The notes: a model not told the origin generated them from the letters alone. A stretch of 64,000 nucleotides of DNA from CBDHEY01 sp965262305 (GCA_965262305.1 CBDHEY010000002.1:558001-622000); one strand, 5' to 3'. Counted from the first letter of the stretch, positions 1 to 8,000 are shown. Program-made: numbers and translations.

Positions 1-570
1 CGAGCTAAAGCATCAGAAGCTCATAAGTTTTGGATTATTTTAGGCGCGCCCGAAAAACATACTATTGTTGTGCCCGGAGTGAGTTCCGAAAATCGCCCGT
101 ATTTGCCTGTGGGTCTATTAGGACCAGACGCTATTTTATCTAATAGGAATTTCGCCCTCTATGATGCGCCCCTTTGGAATATGGCACTTATTGCTTCACG
201 TTTACACTGGGTTTGGATCGGTACCGTTTGTGTTCGAATGAGAACGGACTTCAGTTACTCAAATACTCTAGGTTGGAATACGTTTCCGGTACCGAAACTG
301 ACCGAGAAGAACAAAGCAGATTTGACGCGCTGTGCCGAAGAAATTCTTCTTGCACGTGAGGCTAATTTTCCCGCCTCTATCGCTGACCTCTACAAACCCG
401 ATGCTATGCCTGATGACTTGAAGCGAGCACACCAACGAAATGATGACACGCTCGAACGAATATACATCGGCCGTCAATTCCGAAATGACTCTGAGCGCCT
501 TGAAAAACTATTTGATCTCTATACAAAAATGACTAAATCCACTTCCAACTCTAAGAAAAAGGTATCTTGA
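1..570 (+). CDS. MmeI-like class I DNA methyltransferase, C-terminal part (5' cut by window edge)
   Basis: The frame is open from base 1 to the stop at 568-570, so only about the last 189 residues are visible. They match the target-recognition end of MmeI/YeeA-type adenine methyltransferases: a VPGVSSENRPYLPVG stretch, then residues resembling the family's RYS...YNNFPWP block (here SYSNTLGWNTFPVP), then a helical tail. The SAM-binding and NPPY motifs would lie upstream of the window. Its stop overlaps the start region of the helicase gene, so the two are co-transcribed and probably form one restriction-modification or defence operon. The family call is firm; specificity cannot be read. Confidence 0.8.
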   Translation, partial: RAKASEAHKFWIILGAPEKHTIVVPGVSSENRPYLPVGLLGPDAILSNRNFALYDAPLWNMALIASRLHWVWIGTVCVRMRTDFSYSNTLGWNTFPVPKLTEKNKADLTRCAEEILLAREANFPASIADLYKPDAMPDDLKRAHQRNDDTLERIYIGRQFRNDSERLEKLFDLYTKMTKSTSNSKKKVS

Positions 571-572
571 GC

Positions 573-2624
573 ATGACGGAGCATAAATCTATACCCTCAG
601 TATCTGTTAACTATGCCAGCAATGGCAGCTCAAAGAAATCGAATGAGTTGGGCATGCGCGTGATGCAAGAGCGTGCTTACGAAAAACGTGGTGAACAATA
701 TCTTTTAATTAAGTCTCCACCTGCTTCTGGTAAAAGCCGCGCCCTCATGTTTATTGCTTTGGATAAGCTGAACAATCAGGGGGTTAAAAAAGCCATTGTT
801 GTTGTGCCTGAAAAATCAATTGGTTCAAGCTTTAACAATGAGCCACTGACAAAATACGGTTTTTATTGGGATTGGGAAGTTGTACCGAAATGGAATCTTT
901 GTAATGCACCAGGTGAAGATGGCGGCAAGGTTAATTCTGTTAAAGCGTTTCTTGATAGTGATGATCAGGTACTGGTTTGTACGCATGCGACCTTCCGTTT
1001 TGCAGTAGACCGCTTTGGCGTTCCCGCCTTTGATGGCTGCCTGATAGCAGTTGATGAATTCCACCATGTTAGTGCTAATCCAGATAACAAACTTGGTGCG
1101 CATCTAGGCGATTTTATTACACGAGACAAAGTTCATGTAGTCGCCATGACAGGCTCGTACTTTCGCGGTGATGCTGAGGCTGTTCTTTCTCCTGAAGATG
1201 AAGCTAACTTTGAAACAGTAACTTATACCTATTATGAGCAGCTTAATGGCTATGAATATTTAAAGTCGCTGGACATTGGCTACTACTTTTATTCAAGTGG
1301 CGATTATACGCACGAGATTAGAGAAGTCCTCGATCCATCAGAAAAGACCATTGTGCATATACCTCATCCAGCGTCGAGAGAAAGTCAAAAAGACAAGTAT
1401 TCTGAAGTCGAACGCATTTTCTCAGCACTAGGCGATTGGGAAGGCTCCGATGACGATACTGGCTTTCAGCTAATTAGAACGAGCGAAGGAAAACTGATTA
1501 AGGTTGCTGATTTGGTGGATGATGACCCAAAGCGTGACAAGGTATCAGCCGCGCTCAAGCGTCCAGAGGCCAAATCGAACAGAGATTTTGTTGATGTGAT
1601 TATCGCGCTCGGCATGGCGAAAGAAGGTTTCGACTGGGTGTGGTGTGAACATGCGCTGACGGTTGGCTATCGTTCCAGCCTTACCGAAATCATACAAATT
1701 ATTGGTCGTGCAACCCGTGATGCTGAAGGTAAAACGCGGGCTCGTTTCACCAACCTGATTGCCGAGCCTGATGCATCGGAAGAAGCGGTTACTGATGCAG
1801 TGAACGACACCCTTAAAGCCATCGCTGCCAGCCTTCTTATGGAGCAGGTGCTTACGCCTAAATTTAACTTTACTCCGAAAACACCAACCAGTGGCCCACA
1901 AGAAGGCTTTGATTATGGTGAAGAAGGTTATAACCCGAAGGGGAACAATATTGGTTTTAACGAAGAAACAGGCCAGTTCCAAATCGAGATTAATGGTTTG
2001 GTAGAGCCGAAGAGCGATAGTGCTAAGCGTATTTGTCAGGAAGATTTGAATGAGGTGATCACAGCATTCGTTCAGGATAAAGCCGCTTTGGAGCGAGGCT
2101 TGTTCGATGAAGAAGTCGTTCCTGAAGAACTCACTCAGCTCAAAATGGGCAAGATTGTTAAAGATAAATATCCAGAGCTTGATGCGGAAGATCAAGAGGC
2201 TGTTCGCCAACATGCAATTGCTGCGTTAAACATTACACAACAAGCGAAAGATATCGCCAATGATGGTACGGATGAAGAGGCTTCTGCTAATACAGCGTTT
2301 GTAGATAGCGTTCGAAAATTTGCTATGGACGTGCGGGAGTTGGATGTTGATTTGATTGATCGTATTAACCCATTCAGTGAGGCCTATGCAATCCTCGCTA
2401 AATCGATGGATGAAGAAAGTCTTAAGCAGGTGAAGGCAGTCATTAACTCCAAAAAAGTTAAGCTCACCGAAGAAGAGGCGCGCGAACTTGCAACACGGGC
2501 GGTTCAGTTTAAACGCGAACGAGGCCGATTGCCTGATATCACAGCCGCGGACCCCTGGGAGCGTCGAATGGCAGAAGGCATCGCTTTCCTTCAACGGAAA
2601 GTGATGGAGGAAAGTAATGGCTGA
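573..2624 (+). CDS. SF2 DEAD/DEAH-box helicase of restriction/defence operon
   Basis: A superfamily 2 ATPase of about 683 residues. Visible motifs, numbered from the upstream TTG at 567, are Walker A SPPASGKS (50-57), the Walker B box DEFH (163-166), motif III TGS (195-197) and the arginine-finger motif QIIGRATR (377-384). The C-terminal 300 residues are acidic and helical, without a domain I recognise. I prefer the ATG at 573, about 10 nt after AAAAAGG, over the TTG at 567 that overlaps the upstream stop. It lies between a DNA methyltransferase and a GIY-YIG nuclease, so it probably acts as the translocating subunit of that system. The helicase call is secure; the system type is inference. 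Confidence 0.85.
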   Translation: MTEHKSIPSVSVNYASNGSSKKSNELGMRVMQERAYEKRGEQYLLIKSPPASGKSRALMFIALDKLNNQGVKKAIVVVPEKSIGSSFNNEPLTKYGFYWDWEVVPKWNLCNAPGEDGGKVNSVKAFLDSDDQVLVCTHATFRFAVDRFGVPAFDGCLIAVDEFHHVSANPDNKLGAHLGDFITRDKVHVVAMTGSYFRGDAEAVLSPEDEANFETVTYTYYEQLNGYEYLKSLDIGYYFYSSGDYTHEIREVLDPSEKTIVHIPHPASRESQKDKYSEVERIFSALGDWEGSDDDTGFQLIRTSEGKLIKVADLVDDDPKRDKVSAALKRPEAKSNRDFVDVIIALGMAKEGFDWVWCEHALTVGYRSSLTEIIQIIGRATRDAEGKTRARFTNLIAEPDASEEAVTDAVNDTLKAIAASLLMEQVLTPKFNFTPKTPTSGPQEGFDYGEEGYNPKGNNIGFNEETGQFQIEINGLVEPKSDSAKRICQEDLNEVITAFVQDKAALERGLFDEEVVPEELTQLKMGKIVKDKYPELDAEDQEAVRQHAIAALNITQQAKDIANDGTDEEASANTAFVDSVRKFAMDVRELDVDLIDRINPFSEAYAILAKSMDEESLKQVKAVINSKKVKLTEEEARELATRAVQFKRERGRLPDITAADPWERRMAEGIAFLQRKVMEESNG

Positions 2625-3825
2625 GGTAAAACAAGAAAAAACTAACCAAGAGCTTTTGGCTGAACTTGGCGTAGAGGTTAAGCAAGAAAAGAAAGCTGCC
2701 AGAACACCAAAAGAAGAGCGCATCATAGCAGGCTTTGAGGAAATTCAGCGATTTGTAGAAGAGCATGGGCATGCTCCAAAGCACGGTGAAAACAAAGATA
2801 TCTTTGAACGCTTGTATGCCACAAGACTGGATCAGATTCGAAAGCAGGAAGAGTGTCGCACTCTCGTTGAAGGCATTGATCATCAAGGTCTTTTGGCTGG
2901 CGGCTTGCAAGTGGCTGAGCCTCCAGCCGAATACAATACGGATGAAGAGCTACTAGCTGAGCTAGGGGTTGAAGCACCAAAAGAAGGTGATATCACTTAC
3001 CTAAAACATGTGAAGTCCCATGACCAAAAACAGGCAGATAAAAAAGCGGCAGAAGAGATAGCTAACCGCACCCCATGCGAAGACTTCGATAAATTTAAAC
3101 CGTTATTCGATAAGGTTCAAAGCGATTTAAAGCATGGCCTTGTAGAAGCTAAGTTACTTACAAAAAACGCCCAAATTAATAAAGGCGATTGGTTTATTCT
3201 GTTTGGCCAAAAAGTGTATGTGGGAGATTTTAGTGCCGACCGTATATACGGTTATGATAAGAATGATTACCGGCTTCGTTGCATATACGACAACGGTACT
3301 GAAAGTGACTTATTGCTTAGATCGCTTCAACGGCTGCTATTTGAAGACAAGGCCAGCCGCAGGATTATTTCTCTTTCAGCGGGGCCATTGTTTGATAGTG
3401 TCGCAGAAGAAGATGATTTAGCTAGTGGTAAAGTCTATGTTCTTAGAAGTTGCTCAAATTTGCCAGCCGTTTCTGAAAATCGAGACATAATTCATAAAAT
3501 TGGTGTGACAGGTGGGAAGGTCGAAACTCGAATTGTAAATTCAAAAATCGATCCGACCTTTCTTATGGATGAAGTCGAAATTGTAGCCACATACGAGCTT
3601 TACAATATTAACCGCACTAAGTTAGAGAATTTAATTCATAAATTCTTTGAAAGTGCGAGATTGGATATTGAAGTTTCAGATCGATTTGGAAATCCCGTCC
3701 GACCTAGAGAATGGTTTCTTGTTCCTCTTTTTGTAATTGATGAATTCGTTGATCGGATTAAAAGTGGAAGTATAGAGGGTTGTTACTACGATACAGCTTC
3801 AGCCTCAATGGTATGTAACCAATGA
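2617..3825 (+). CDS. GIY-YIG nuclease family protein (T5orf172/MUG113-like) with duplicated ELLAELGVE motif
   Basis: The last ~110 of 402 residues form a GIY-YIG nuclease of the T5orf172 type. VYVLRS (273-278) and KIGVT (294-298) stand for the GIY and YIG strands, followed by Arg305 and a Glu at about 337, the usual catalytic Arg and metal-binding Glu positions. The N-terminal part is charged and helical and carries two copies of ELLAELGVE (near 12-20 and 111-119), perhaps a docking motif. It overlaps the helicase stop by 8 nt. It is the likely cleavage subunit of the methyltransferase-helicase-nuclease operon. Confidence 0.75.
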   Translation: MAEVKQEKTNQELLAELGVEVKQEKKAARTPKEERIIAGFEEIQRFVEEHGHAPKHGENKDIFERLYATRLDQIRKQEECRTLVEGIDHQGLLAGGLQVAEPPAEYNTDEELLAELGVEAPKEGDITYLKHVKSHDQKQADKKAAEEIANRTPCEDFDKFKPLFDKVQSDLKHGLVEAKLLTKNAQINKGDWFILFGQKVYVGDFSADRIYGYDKNDYRLRCIYDNGTESDLLLRSLQRLLFEDKASRRIISLSAGPLFDSVAEEDDLASGKVYVLRSCSNLPAVSENRDIIHKIGVTGGKVETRIVNSKIDPTFLMDEVEIVATYELYNINRTKLENLIHKFFESARLDIEVSDRFGNPVRPREWFLVPLFVIDEFVDRIKSGSIEGCYYDTASASMVCNQ

Positions 3826-3861
3826 GGTGTTAATGACATTTTTGCCTGTGAATAGTAGAGC

Positions 3862-3885
3862 ATGGGATTTCAAATCCCATTTTTT
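3862..3885 (+). terminator. Rho-independent terminator of the methyltransferase-helicase-nuclease operon
   Basis: A perfect 9-bp inverted repeat (ATGGGATTT / AAATCCCAT) with a 1-nt spacer, so the real loop takes in inner bases, is followed by six T. It lies 37 nt after the nuclease stop. Confidence 0.75.
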
Positions 3886-3989
3886 CAATGTCAAAAGCGC
3901 ATGATTAGTAGTGGTTGCGTTTCAGTTGTAGAGATTTATTAGTGGTGCCGTATAAAAACAGCGAATTTTTGAAAAAATAAGGTGTAGAA

Positions 3990-4643
3990 ATGGAACCTGT
4001 AAGAGACGTTCCTTATGCGTTGCAAACATCGCTTGATCGAGCGATTGGCACATATAAAGATCGCTTAGTCAAAAACAAGAAGCTAAAAGAAGACCCAGAT
4101 AAGTGGAAAAAGTTTGTTCAGCTTGAAAGGGGTAAGCTAGGAGTCGTTGCATCTATTCAAGCTGGGCTTGAAAAGTATAGAAGAGATGCTCGTAAGAAAG
4201 AAGTTGATGAACTGGAAGATGAAAAGCATTCATCTCAACGACTTGGCGATCATATGAGAGCGGAGGGCTTTGGTCGTCCAAGCCCATATTGGCATGCGCA
4301 TGCAATTGTTGCTGGTGGTGATACTAGAGCGTGGCAATTAAGAGCGATATTAGCTGAATGTAGTATAGGAATTGATGATGCTCATAACGGGTGCTGGCTT
4401 CCTTCTAGAACAAAATACATTGGGCAGCAGCCTTACCCCAAAGCAGTGCCGCATAGCCGTATTCATCGACACAATTATTTTGCTTGGTTGAATATCAGGT
4501 TTGCAGGTGTTTTCGATGAAAAAACAGCTCGTCATCGATTGCTAATGACTAGAAAAGATTTACTGCACGCTACTTTTCCAAAAGAAATGATGCTTCCTAA
4601 AGGCAAGTGGAACGAACCATATGACAACTTACCGAATTCTTAA
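3990..4643 (+). CDS. AHH-family nuclease toxin homologue with degenerate AHA motif
   Basis: A protein of 217 residues with an N-terminal helical region and a C-terminal AHH (HNH/Endo VII superfamily) nuclease domain. The family blocks are visible: a lead-in EKHSSQRLGDHMRA (79-91), the metal/catalytic strand WHAHAIV (101-107), NGCWLP (133-138) and PHSRIHRHNYFAW (154-166). The second His of the AHH signature is Ala105 here, whereas the paralogue at 6189-6803 keeps AHH. By analogy with HNH nucleases that His is the general base, so activity may be lost or reduced. No secretion or delivery domain is present. AAGGTG precedes the ATG by about 6 nt, and the gene overlaps the immunity gene by 23 nt. 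Confidence 0.75.
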   Translation: MEPVRDVPYALQTSLDRAIGTYKDRLVKNKKLKEDPDKWKKFVQLERGKLGVVASIQAGLEKYRRDARKKEVDELEDEKHSSQRLGDHMRAEGFGRPSPYWHAHAIVAGGDTRAWQLRAILAECSIGIDDAHNGCWLPSRTKYIGQQPYPKAVPHSRIHRHNYFAWLNIRFAGVFDEKTARHRLLMTRKDLLHATFPKEMMLPKGKWNEPYDNLPNS

Positions 4644-5193
4644 TAATGTAAATGCTTTTCACGAAGCGTTCGTTGACTTTAAAAGTATGCGAAAGCAATT
4701 TGATGGACTAAAAGTATTCTTTTCGCAAAAAAATGAAACGATCTTAGATCGCTTGAAGGATGAGTGGACCCCTGTTTCTGTTAAATTCGAATCGGAAAAA
4801 AAGAGCAATCAAGCACCAGACATATCTGTTTGGAACTATTCGTGTTTAGTTCTGAGTGAAAAGGCGTTCAATGCGCTTGAATCTTTACTTTCAGGGAAGG
4901 CAGAGCTTTTAGAGTTGGATGGCGGTTATGTTCTTTTCAATTGCTTAGATTCAATAGGTGGTGATGCTATCGATCAGGCTAAATCACGTTTTGAAATTGA
5001 AGCTCAGGATTCAGCGTATATACCGAAAGAGCTAACTTTGCTACCGAATAAAATTAAAGGAAAGACTGTATTCAAGCCAGGTTTTTCACACAACAGCTTC
5101 TTGATGTGTAACGAAGAGTTTAAGGATTTGGCGGATAAAAACGAGCTTGGTGGTGTATCTTTCGAAACAAATTTAGCGAAGATGTTTTTGTAG
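4621..5193 (+). CDS. Imm11-like immunity protein (partner of AHH protein 1)
   Basis: A 190-residue soluble protein. The central block from DISVWNYSCLVLSEKAFNAL to the Asp-containing LFNCLDSIGGDAIDQ resembles the Imm11/DUF1629 immunity family, which pairs with polymorphic toxins. It starts inside the end of the toxin gene, as expected for a translationally coupled toxin-immunity pair. It is clearly related in layout to the protein at 6800-7357 (DxxxWN..LVL, then a glycine-containing segment and FN.L..I). The precise Imm family is inferred from pattern only. Confidence 0.7.
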   Translation: MTTYRILNNVNAFHEAFVDFKSMRKQFDGLKVFFSQKNETILDRLKDEWTPVSVKFESEKKSNQAPDISVWNYSCLVLSEKAFNALESLLSGKAELLELDGGYVLFNCLDSIGGDAIDQAKSRFEIEAQDSAYIPKELTLLPNKIKGKTVFKPGFSHNSFLMCNEEFKDLADKNELGGVSFETNLAKMFL

Positions 5194-5277
5194 GTTTCGC
5201 TGGTTTGACCTAACCACCAACCAAAGGATTTTCGTTTTTCTTTATTGTAGAGAATTTACATAGGTGCCTTTGACTTC

Positions 5278-5302
5278 CAAACCCGCACCATACATGGGTT
5301 TG
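5278..5302. repeat. Hairpin 1 of a twin pair (CAAACCC / GGGTTTG, 11-nt loop)
   Basis: A perfect 7-bp stem with an 11-nt loop in the gene-free spacer after the first immunity gene. A second stem of the same design, AACCCC/GGGGTT with an 11-nt loop, lies at 5385-5407. Neither is followed by a T run, so a terminator role is not obvious. The rest of 5194-5430 shows no gene. Confidence 0.4.
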
Positions 5303-5431
5303 ACAGTACACGCTGGGATTTCCAAGAAAATCACAGGAAGTACAAATTTCAATCGAAAATAGAATCTGATTTTGGGGAAGTTTGAACCCCGCATGAACTG
5401 TGGGGTTACAGGTGACCATGTCACAATGAAA

Positions 5432-5450
5432 TGGTGCCCAGAGGCGGAAT
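5432..5450 (-). repeat. Partial tRNA-Phe 3' end: att-like remnant
   Basis: These 19 bases equal the 3'-terminal CCA end and T-arm start of the tRNA-Phe at 19381-19456, after which the match stops. It is a third copy of the tRNA end, 170 bp outside the prophage attL. It probably marks the edge of an older island or a decayed tRNA duplication. Confidence 0.65.
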
Positions 5451-5472
5451 GCTCGGCTCATCCATGAATCTC

Positions 5473-5522
5473 GGCCTTCGGCCCGCCCATTCGGGCGTCC
5501 AAAAATGTTCCAGACATTTTTG
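5473..5522. repeat. Cluster of three small palindromes downstream of tRNA-Phe remnant
   Basis: Three successive inverted repeats: GGCC-TTC-GGCC, CGCCC-ATT-CGGGCG and CAAAAATG-TTCCAGA-CATTTTTG. They sit between the two tRNA-Phe 3' fragments. They look like the hairpin-rich spacer of a former tRNA transcription unit rather than coding DNA. Confidence 0.5.
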
Positions 5523-5570
5523 TCGAATCACGGTGCTTCTCATCCACCGCCTAAACTGCAGGAATAAAAA

Positions 5571-5602
5571 AAAGCCCCGTCCATTTGGACGAGGCTTTGT
5601 TC
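5571..5602 (-). terminator. Rho-independent terminator facing the former tRNA-Phe 3' end
   Basis: A 12-bp stem with one mismatch (AAAGCCCCGTCC / GGACGAGGCTTT) and a 4-nt loop. On the minus strand it is followed by a run of eight T. It lies directly downstream of the attL copy of the tRNA-Phe end, so it is probably the original tRNA-Phe terminator displaced by the integration. Confidence 0.65.
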
Positions 5603-5655
5603 ATTCGTGGTGCCCAGAGGCGGAATCGAACCACCGACACGGGGATTTTCAATCC
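5603..5655. repeat. attL: 53-bp direct repeat of the tRNA-Phe 3' region
   Basis: Identical over 53 bp to 19376-19428. The shared block runs from 5 nt outside the tRNA 3' end through the T-arm to the anticodon stem, and the two copies diverge right after ...CAATCC. Together they bound an element of about 13.8 kb with its integrase beside the intact tRNA. Confidence 0.9.
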
Positions 5656-5667
5656 AAAAATGGGCTA

Positions 5668-5720
5668 CTCAGTGTTACTCAATATATTGATTTTATTGAA
5701 GTTTTTGCTCAGTGTTTCTC
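5668..5720. repeat. Direct repeats near attL (CTCAGTGTT[A/T]CTC twice)
   Basis: Two 13-mers differing at one base, at 5668-5680 and 5708-5720, are spaced 40 bp apart just inside attL. Related TGTTACTCA and ATCTCAT strings occur near 17313-17331 upstream of the integrase. Their placement suits integrase or excisionase arm-type binding sites. Confidence 0.45.
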
Positions 5721-5737
5721 TATGTTTCTCATAAAAA

Positions 5738-5754
5738 TGGCCCAAATGTGGCCC
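5738..5754. repeat. 17-bp repeat shared with the right end (arm-type site candidate)
   Basis: TGGCCCAAATGTGGCCC occurs here and again at 19293-19309, 84-136 bp inside each attachment core. Further GTGGCC/GGCCAC copies lie at about 5851-5886 and 5965-5978 on the left and 19231-19290 on the right. The rest of 5760-6188 is AT-rich and contains no gene I can support; it probably holds the promoter of the second toxin gene. Confidence 0.5.
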
Positions 5755-6188
5755 GCGCAAAAATGAGGACTAGTCCTTTTCGGCGCTCTTCAAAAAAGTA
5801 CCACTTTTTGAGTGATATTTAGTCTACTTTTGGCGCGAAATAATCCTTTTTTGGTGGCCCCTTGAAATATACTTTGGGCCACTTAATTTGTCTGTCCCGC
5901 CGCGATTAAAGCTTTCAGAGAATCAGCTTACAAAGGACTTGCTCCTCTGTTCGAGGCGTTTATTTCAGCAAAGGGGCCACTTTTGATTAAATATTATTCG
6001 TGAATTATAGCCCCTGTGAAACTGCGTCTAAATTCACTGTGTATAGGGGGGTTAATTGATAAACTAGAGCCGATTATTTTGAGGTTAAATAGGATATATT
6101 TAACGGGGAAAACCTTGGATGGTTTGATAATTCAATTAAATTCACTAGGTATCCCCCTAACACATCACGCAACCAAATGGAGAGCCAG

Positions 6189-6803
6189 ATGGCAAAGCCG
6201 TACAACGTATTGGAAAAGGCAAAATCTGATAGTGTAACCCAACAAAACCAAGACACTTTTAACAAGGTTGAAGCTCGTTTTACAGAAGCTCAGAAGGCTA
6301 AAATACGAGGCAAATTGGCTAAGTTTAGAGCTGAAGCAGGTAATATGGGTTTCTTTCAGCTTTCGACAGAAAAACACTCGTCAAAATTATTGGGTGATTT
6401 TATGCGGGCAATGAATATGCCTCGTCCAGGTGCTAGATGGGAGGCTCATCATATTGTTTCCGGGGACCATCCAGAGGCCGAAGAGGCGAGAGCTGTACTT
6501 GCGAGTGACGACATTAAAATGAGAATAGACGACCCAGACAATGGTTGTTGGATGCCTAAAACCAAGGCTGACGCTCGACCCACAAATTACCCCAACGCGA
6601 TAGGACACAATAGAATTCACAGAGATAGGTACTACGCTTGGATATTTAGCAACATCGTCTCGATGCCAAATATTGGTTTGGTTATTGCGTTTTTAGGGAG
6701 AGTTAGGCAACAACTATTACAAGGAAACTTGCGAGATGACATGATTCTGCAGCAAGAAATAGACGAAGCCGAATACTACTACTGGATGAAGAAAAACAAA
6801 TGA
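6189..6803 (+). CDS. AHH-family nuclease toxin with intact AHH motif
   Basis: A protein of about 204 residues, paralogous to the one at 3990-4643. Shared blocks are EKHSSKLLGDFMRA, WEAHHIV, NGCWMP and GHNRIHRDRYYAW, the strand, Asn and His elements of the AHH nuclease fold. Unlike its neighbour it keeps both His residues of AHH. I chose the ATG at 6189 because GGAG lies 6 nt before it, whereas the ATG at 6177 has no ribosome site. There is no signal peptide, Rhs, PAAR or other delivery domain, so it is either an intracellular effector or an effector exported by an unlinked system. It lies inside the prophage, just within attL. Confidence 0.78.
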   Translation: MAKPYNVLEKAKSDSVTQQNQDTFNKVEARFTEAQKAKIRGKLAKFRAEAGNMGFFQLSTEKHSSKLLGDFMRAMNMPRPGARWEAHHIVSGDHPEAEEARAVLASDDIKMRIDDPDNGCWMPKTKADARPTNYPNAIGHNRIHRDRYYAWIFSNIVSMPNIGLVIAFLGRVRQQLLQGNLRDDMILQQEIDEAEYYYWMKKNK

Positions 6804-7357
6804 GCGTTTACAGAATTAAAAATGATTTTGAGAATTTCTTTACATTTACTGTTAAGAATGCAGAGCTTGGCTTAAAAATGCCAAATTATTCACCAAAATT
6901 TCTTGCTAAATCTAGAATTGGAGATTGGGTTAAGCCTAATGCTAGCTTTTATGCGTCGGCAAACTATCAGTCAGAAAAAGTTTTAATACCAGATTTAACA
7001 ACTTGGAATGCTGGATTATTGGTGCTAAACACAAAATCTTATGGTTTGCTCAAAGAAGTATTAAGTCTTTCAGGCGAGTTTTTAGAGGTTTCGGTGGAGG
7101 GCATAGAATATTTTATTTTTAACACGCTCAAAACAATTGATGAAGACAAACAAGATTATTCAAATGCTATGGAAGATCCCAATCTGTATGGATCTAAATT
7201 AGGTGTAAAAATTGATGAATCTGCATTTGACGGAGTGCATATTCTAAAAACCTCAATCGATAACTGTCTTCATATGTATTGTACTGATAGCTTCAAAAAG
7301 CTTGTAAAAGAAAAAGGTTTAATGGGACTGGAATTTCAAGATTATGAGCATTTATAA
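6800..7357 (+). CDS. Imm11-like immunity protein (partner of AHH protein 2)
   Basis: A 185-residue protein overlapping the toxin stop through ATGA. The order of blocks (PDLTTWNAGLLVLNTKSY, GEFLEVSVEGIEYFIFNTLKTID) parallels the first immunity protein and resembles the Imm11/DUF1629 type. Tight coupling and the repeated architecture with the 3990-5193 pair support a cognate immunity role. Sequence divergence between the two partners suggests separate specificities. Confidence 0.7.
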   Translation: MSVYRIKNDFENFFTFTVKNAELGLKMPNYSPKFLAKSRIGDWVKPNASFYASANYQSEKVLIPDLTTWNAGLLVLNTKSYGLLKEVLSLSGEFLEVSVEGIEYFIFNTLKTIDEDKQDYSNAMEDPNLYGSKLGVKIDESAFDGVHILKTSIDNCLHMYCTDSFKKLVKEKGLMGLEFQDYEHL

Positions 7358-7388
7358 AACAGAGTTTCAACTTTAACTTAAAGAGAAA

Positions 7389-7511
7389 CTAATTTTTTTT
7401 CTTTCTAGCTTTCCTGATCTTCGCACCCTTCTTACAGGGCTGATAAAAACCTTTTAAAAATCGGCCCTTAATATCTCTTCCTTTTCTGGCTGTTTTCCTA
7501 CGTGCTGGCAT
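7389..7511 (-). CDS. Very basic 40-aa protein, possible phage DNA-condensing or virion protein
   Basis: A 40-codon gene beginning MPARRKTARKGRDIKGRF and ending RKARKKKN, with close to half of its residues Lys or Arg. GAGG lies about 8 nt before the ATG. It is the last gene of the leftward structural block. Small basic proteins of this kind occur in membrane-containing phages, where they may neutralise DNA; that role is inference. No homologue can be named. Confidence 0.6.
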   Translation of the reverse strand: MPARRKTARKGRDIKGRFLKGFYQPCKKGAKIRKARKKKN

Positions 7512-7535
7512 TTAATAACCTCGGTCCAATTAATT

Positions 7536-8000
7536 TCATGCTAAGGCTATACCGTTAGCGATAGTTTCAGACAAATAAAAGTTTGAATACAGTAAGCCGT
7601 TTTCAAACGTGGTGATGGCTTTGATTAAATCGAACATGCTTGAATCTAGATCAATATTCGAATCGGGTGATATATCGAGCTGATCAGATACAAAGCTTAT
7701 GTAGCTTTCAGTTTTGTTTTCAGTACTTGGTGCATAGGTACTGATAATTTCACGAATGGTGGTCAAACCTCTTTGCTGATAGCTTCTTAGGATTCGTGCC
7801 ATAGCCCTAAAGCCGTATTCAGGGCTTACGAACTGCACAAAGTCCGGGTCGGTTTGAACGGCTTGCGCGCCTTCCCATTCAATATTGTTTCTTCTGATGT
7901 TCCCAGGATTATTATTTCGAATACCCCTCGGCAGCAATTGTTTACTCGCAAAGCTCAATAGAATGATTCCTAATGTAATAATGGTAAAGGTTCTGATCAC
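7536..8000 (-). CDS. Membrane-anchored virion lysin (lytic transglycosylase-like, P5-type structural protein)
   Basis: 154 residues with an N-terminal hydrophobic anchor (about 4-20), then RGIRNNNPGNIRRN, the signature of phage proteins annotated as structural protein P5 or virion transglycosylase. YGFRAMARILRSYQQRG and a helical C-terminus follow, as in lysozyme-like folds. It starts at GTG, overlapping the stop of the 29-aa gene at 7997-8086 (GTGA). It probably opens peptidoglycan during entry or exit of the tailless virion. Confidence 0.65.
   Translation of the reverse strand: MIRTFTIITLGIILLSFASKQLLPRGIRNNNPGNIRRNNIEWEGAQAVQTDPDFVQFVSPEYGFRAMARILRSYQQRGLTTIREIISTYAPSTENKTESYISFVSDQLDISPDSNIDLDSSMFDLIKAITTFENGLLYSNFYLSETIANGIALA

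Noticed and set aside
1545..2213. 222-codon minus-strand frame inside the helicase gene
   Set aside because: Shadow of the helicase coding strand; low-complexity composition and no ribosome site or family match.
5431..5766. 111-codon frame across the tRNA fragment and attL
   Set aside because: It reads through tRNA-derived repeats, a terminator and att DNA; the sequence is a translated tRNA artefact.
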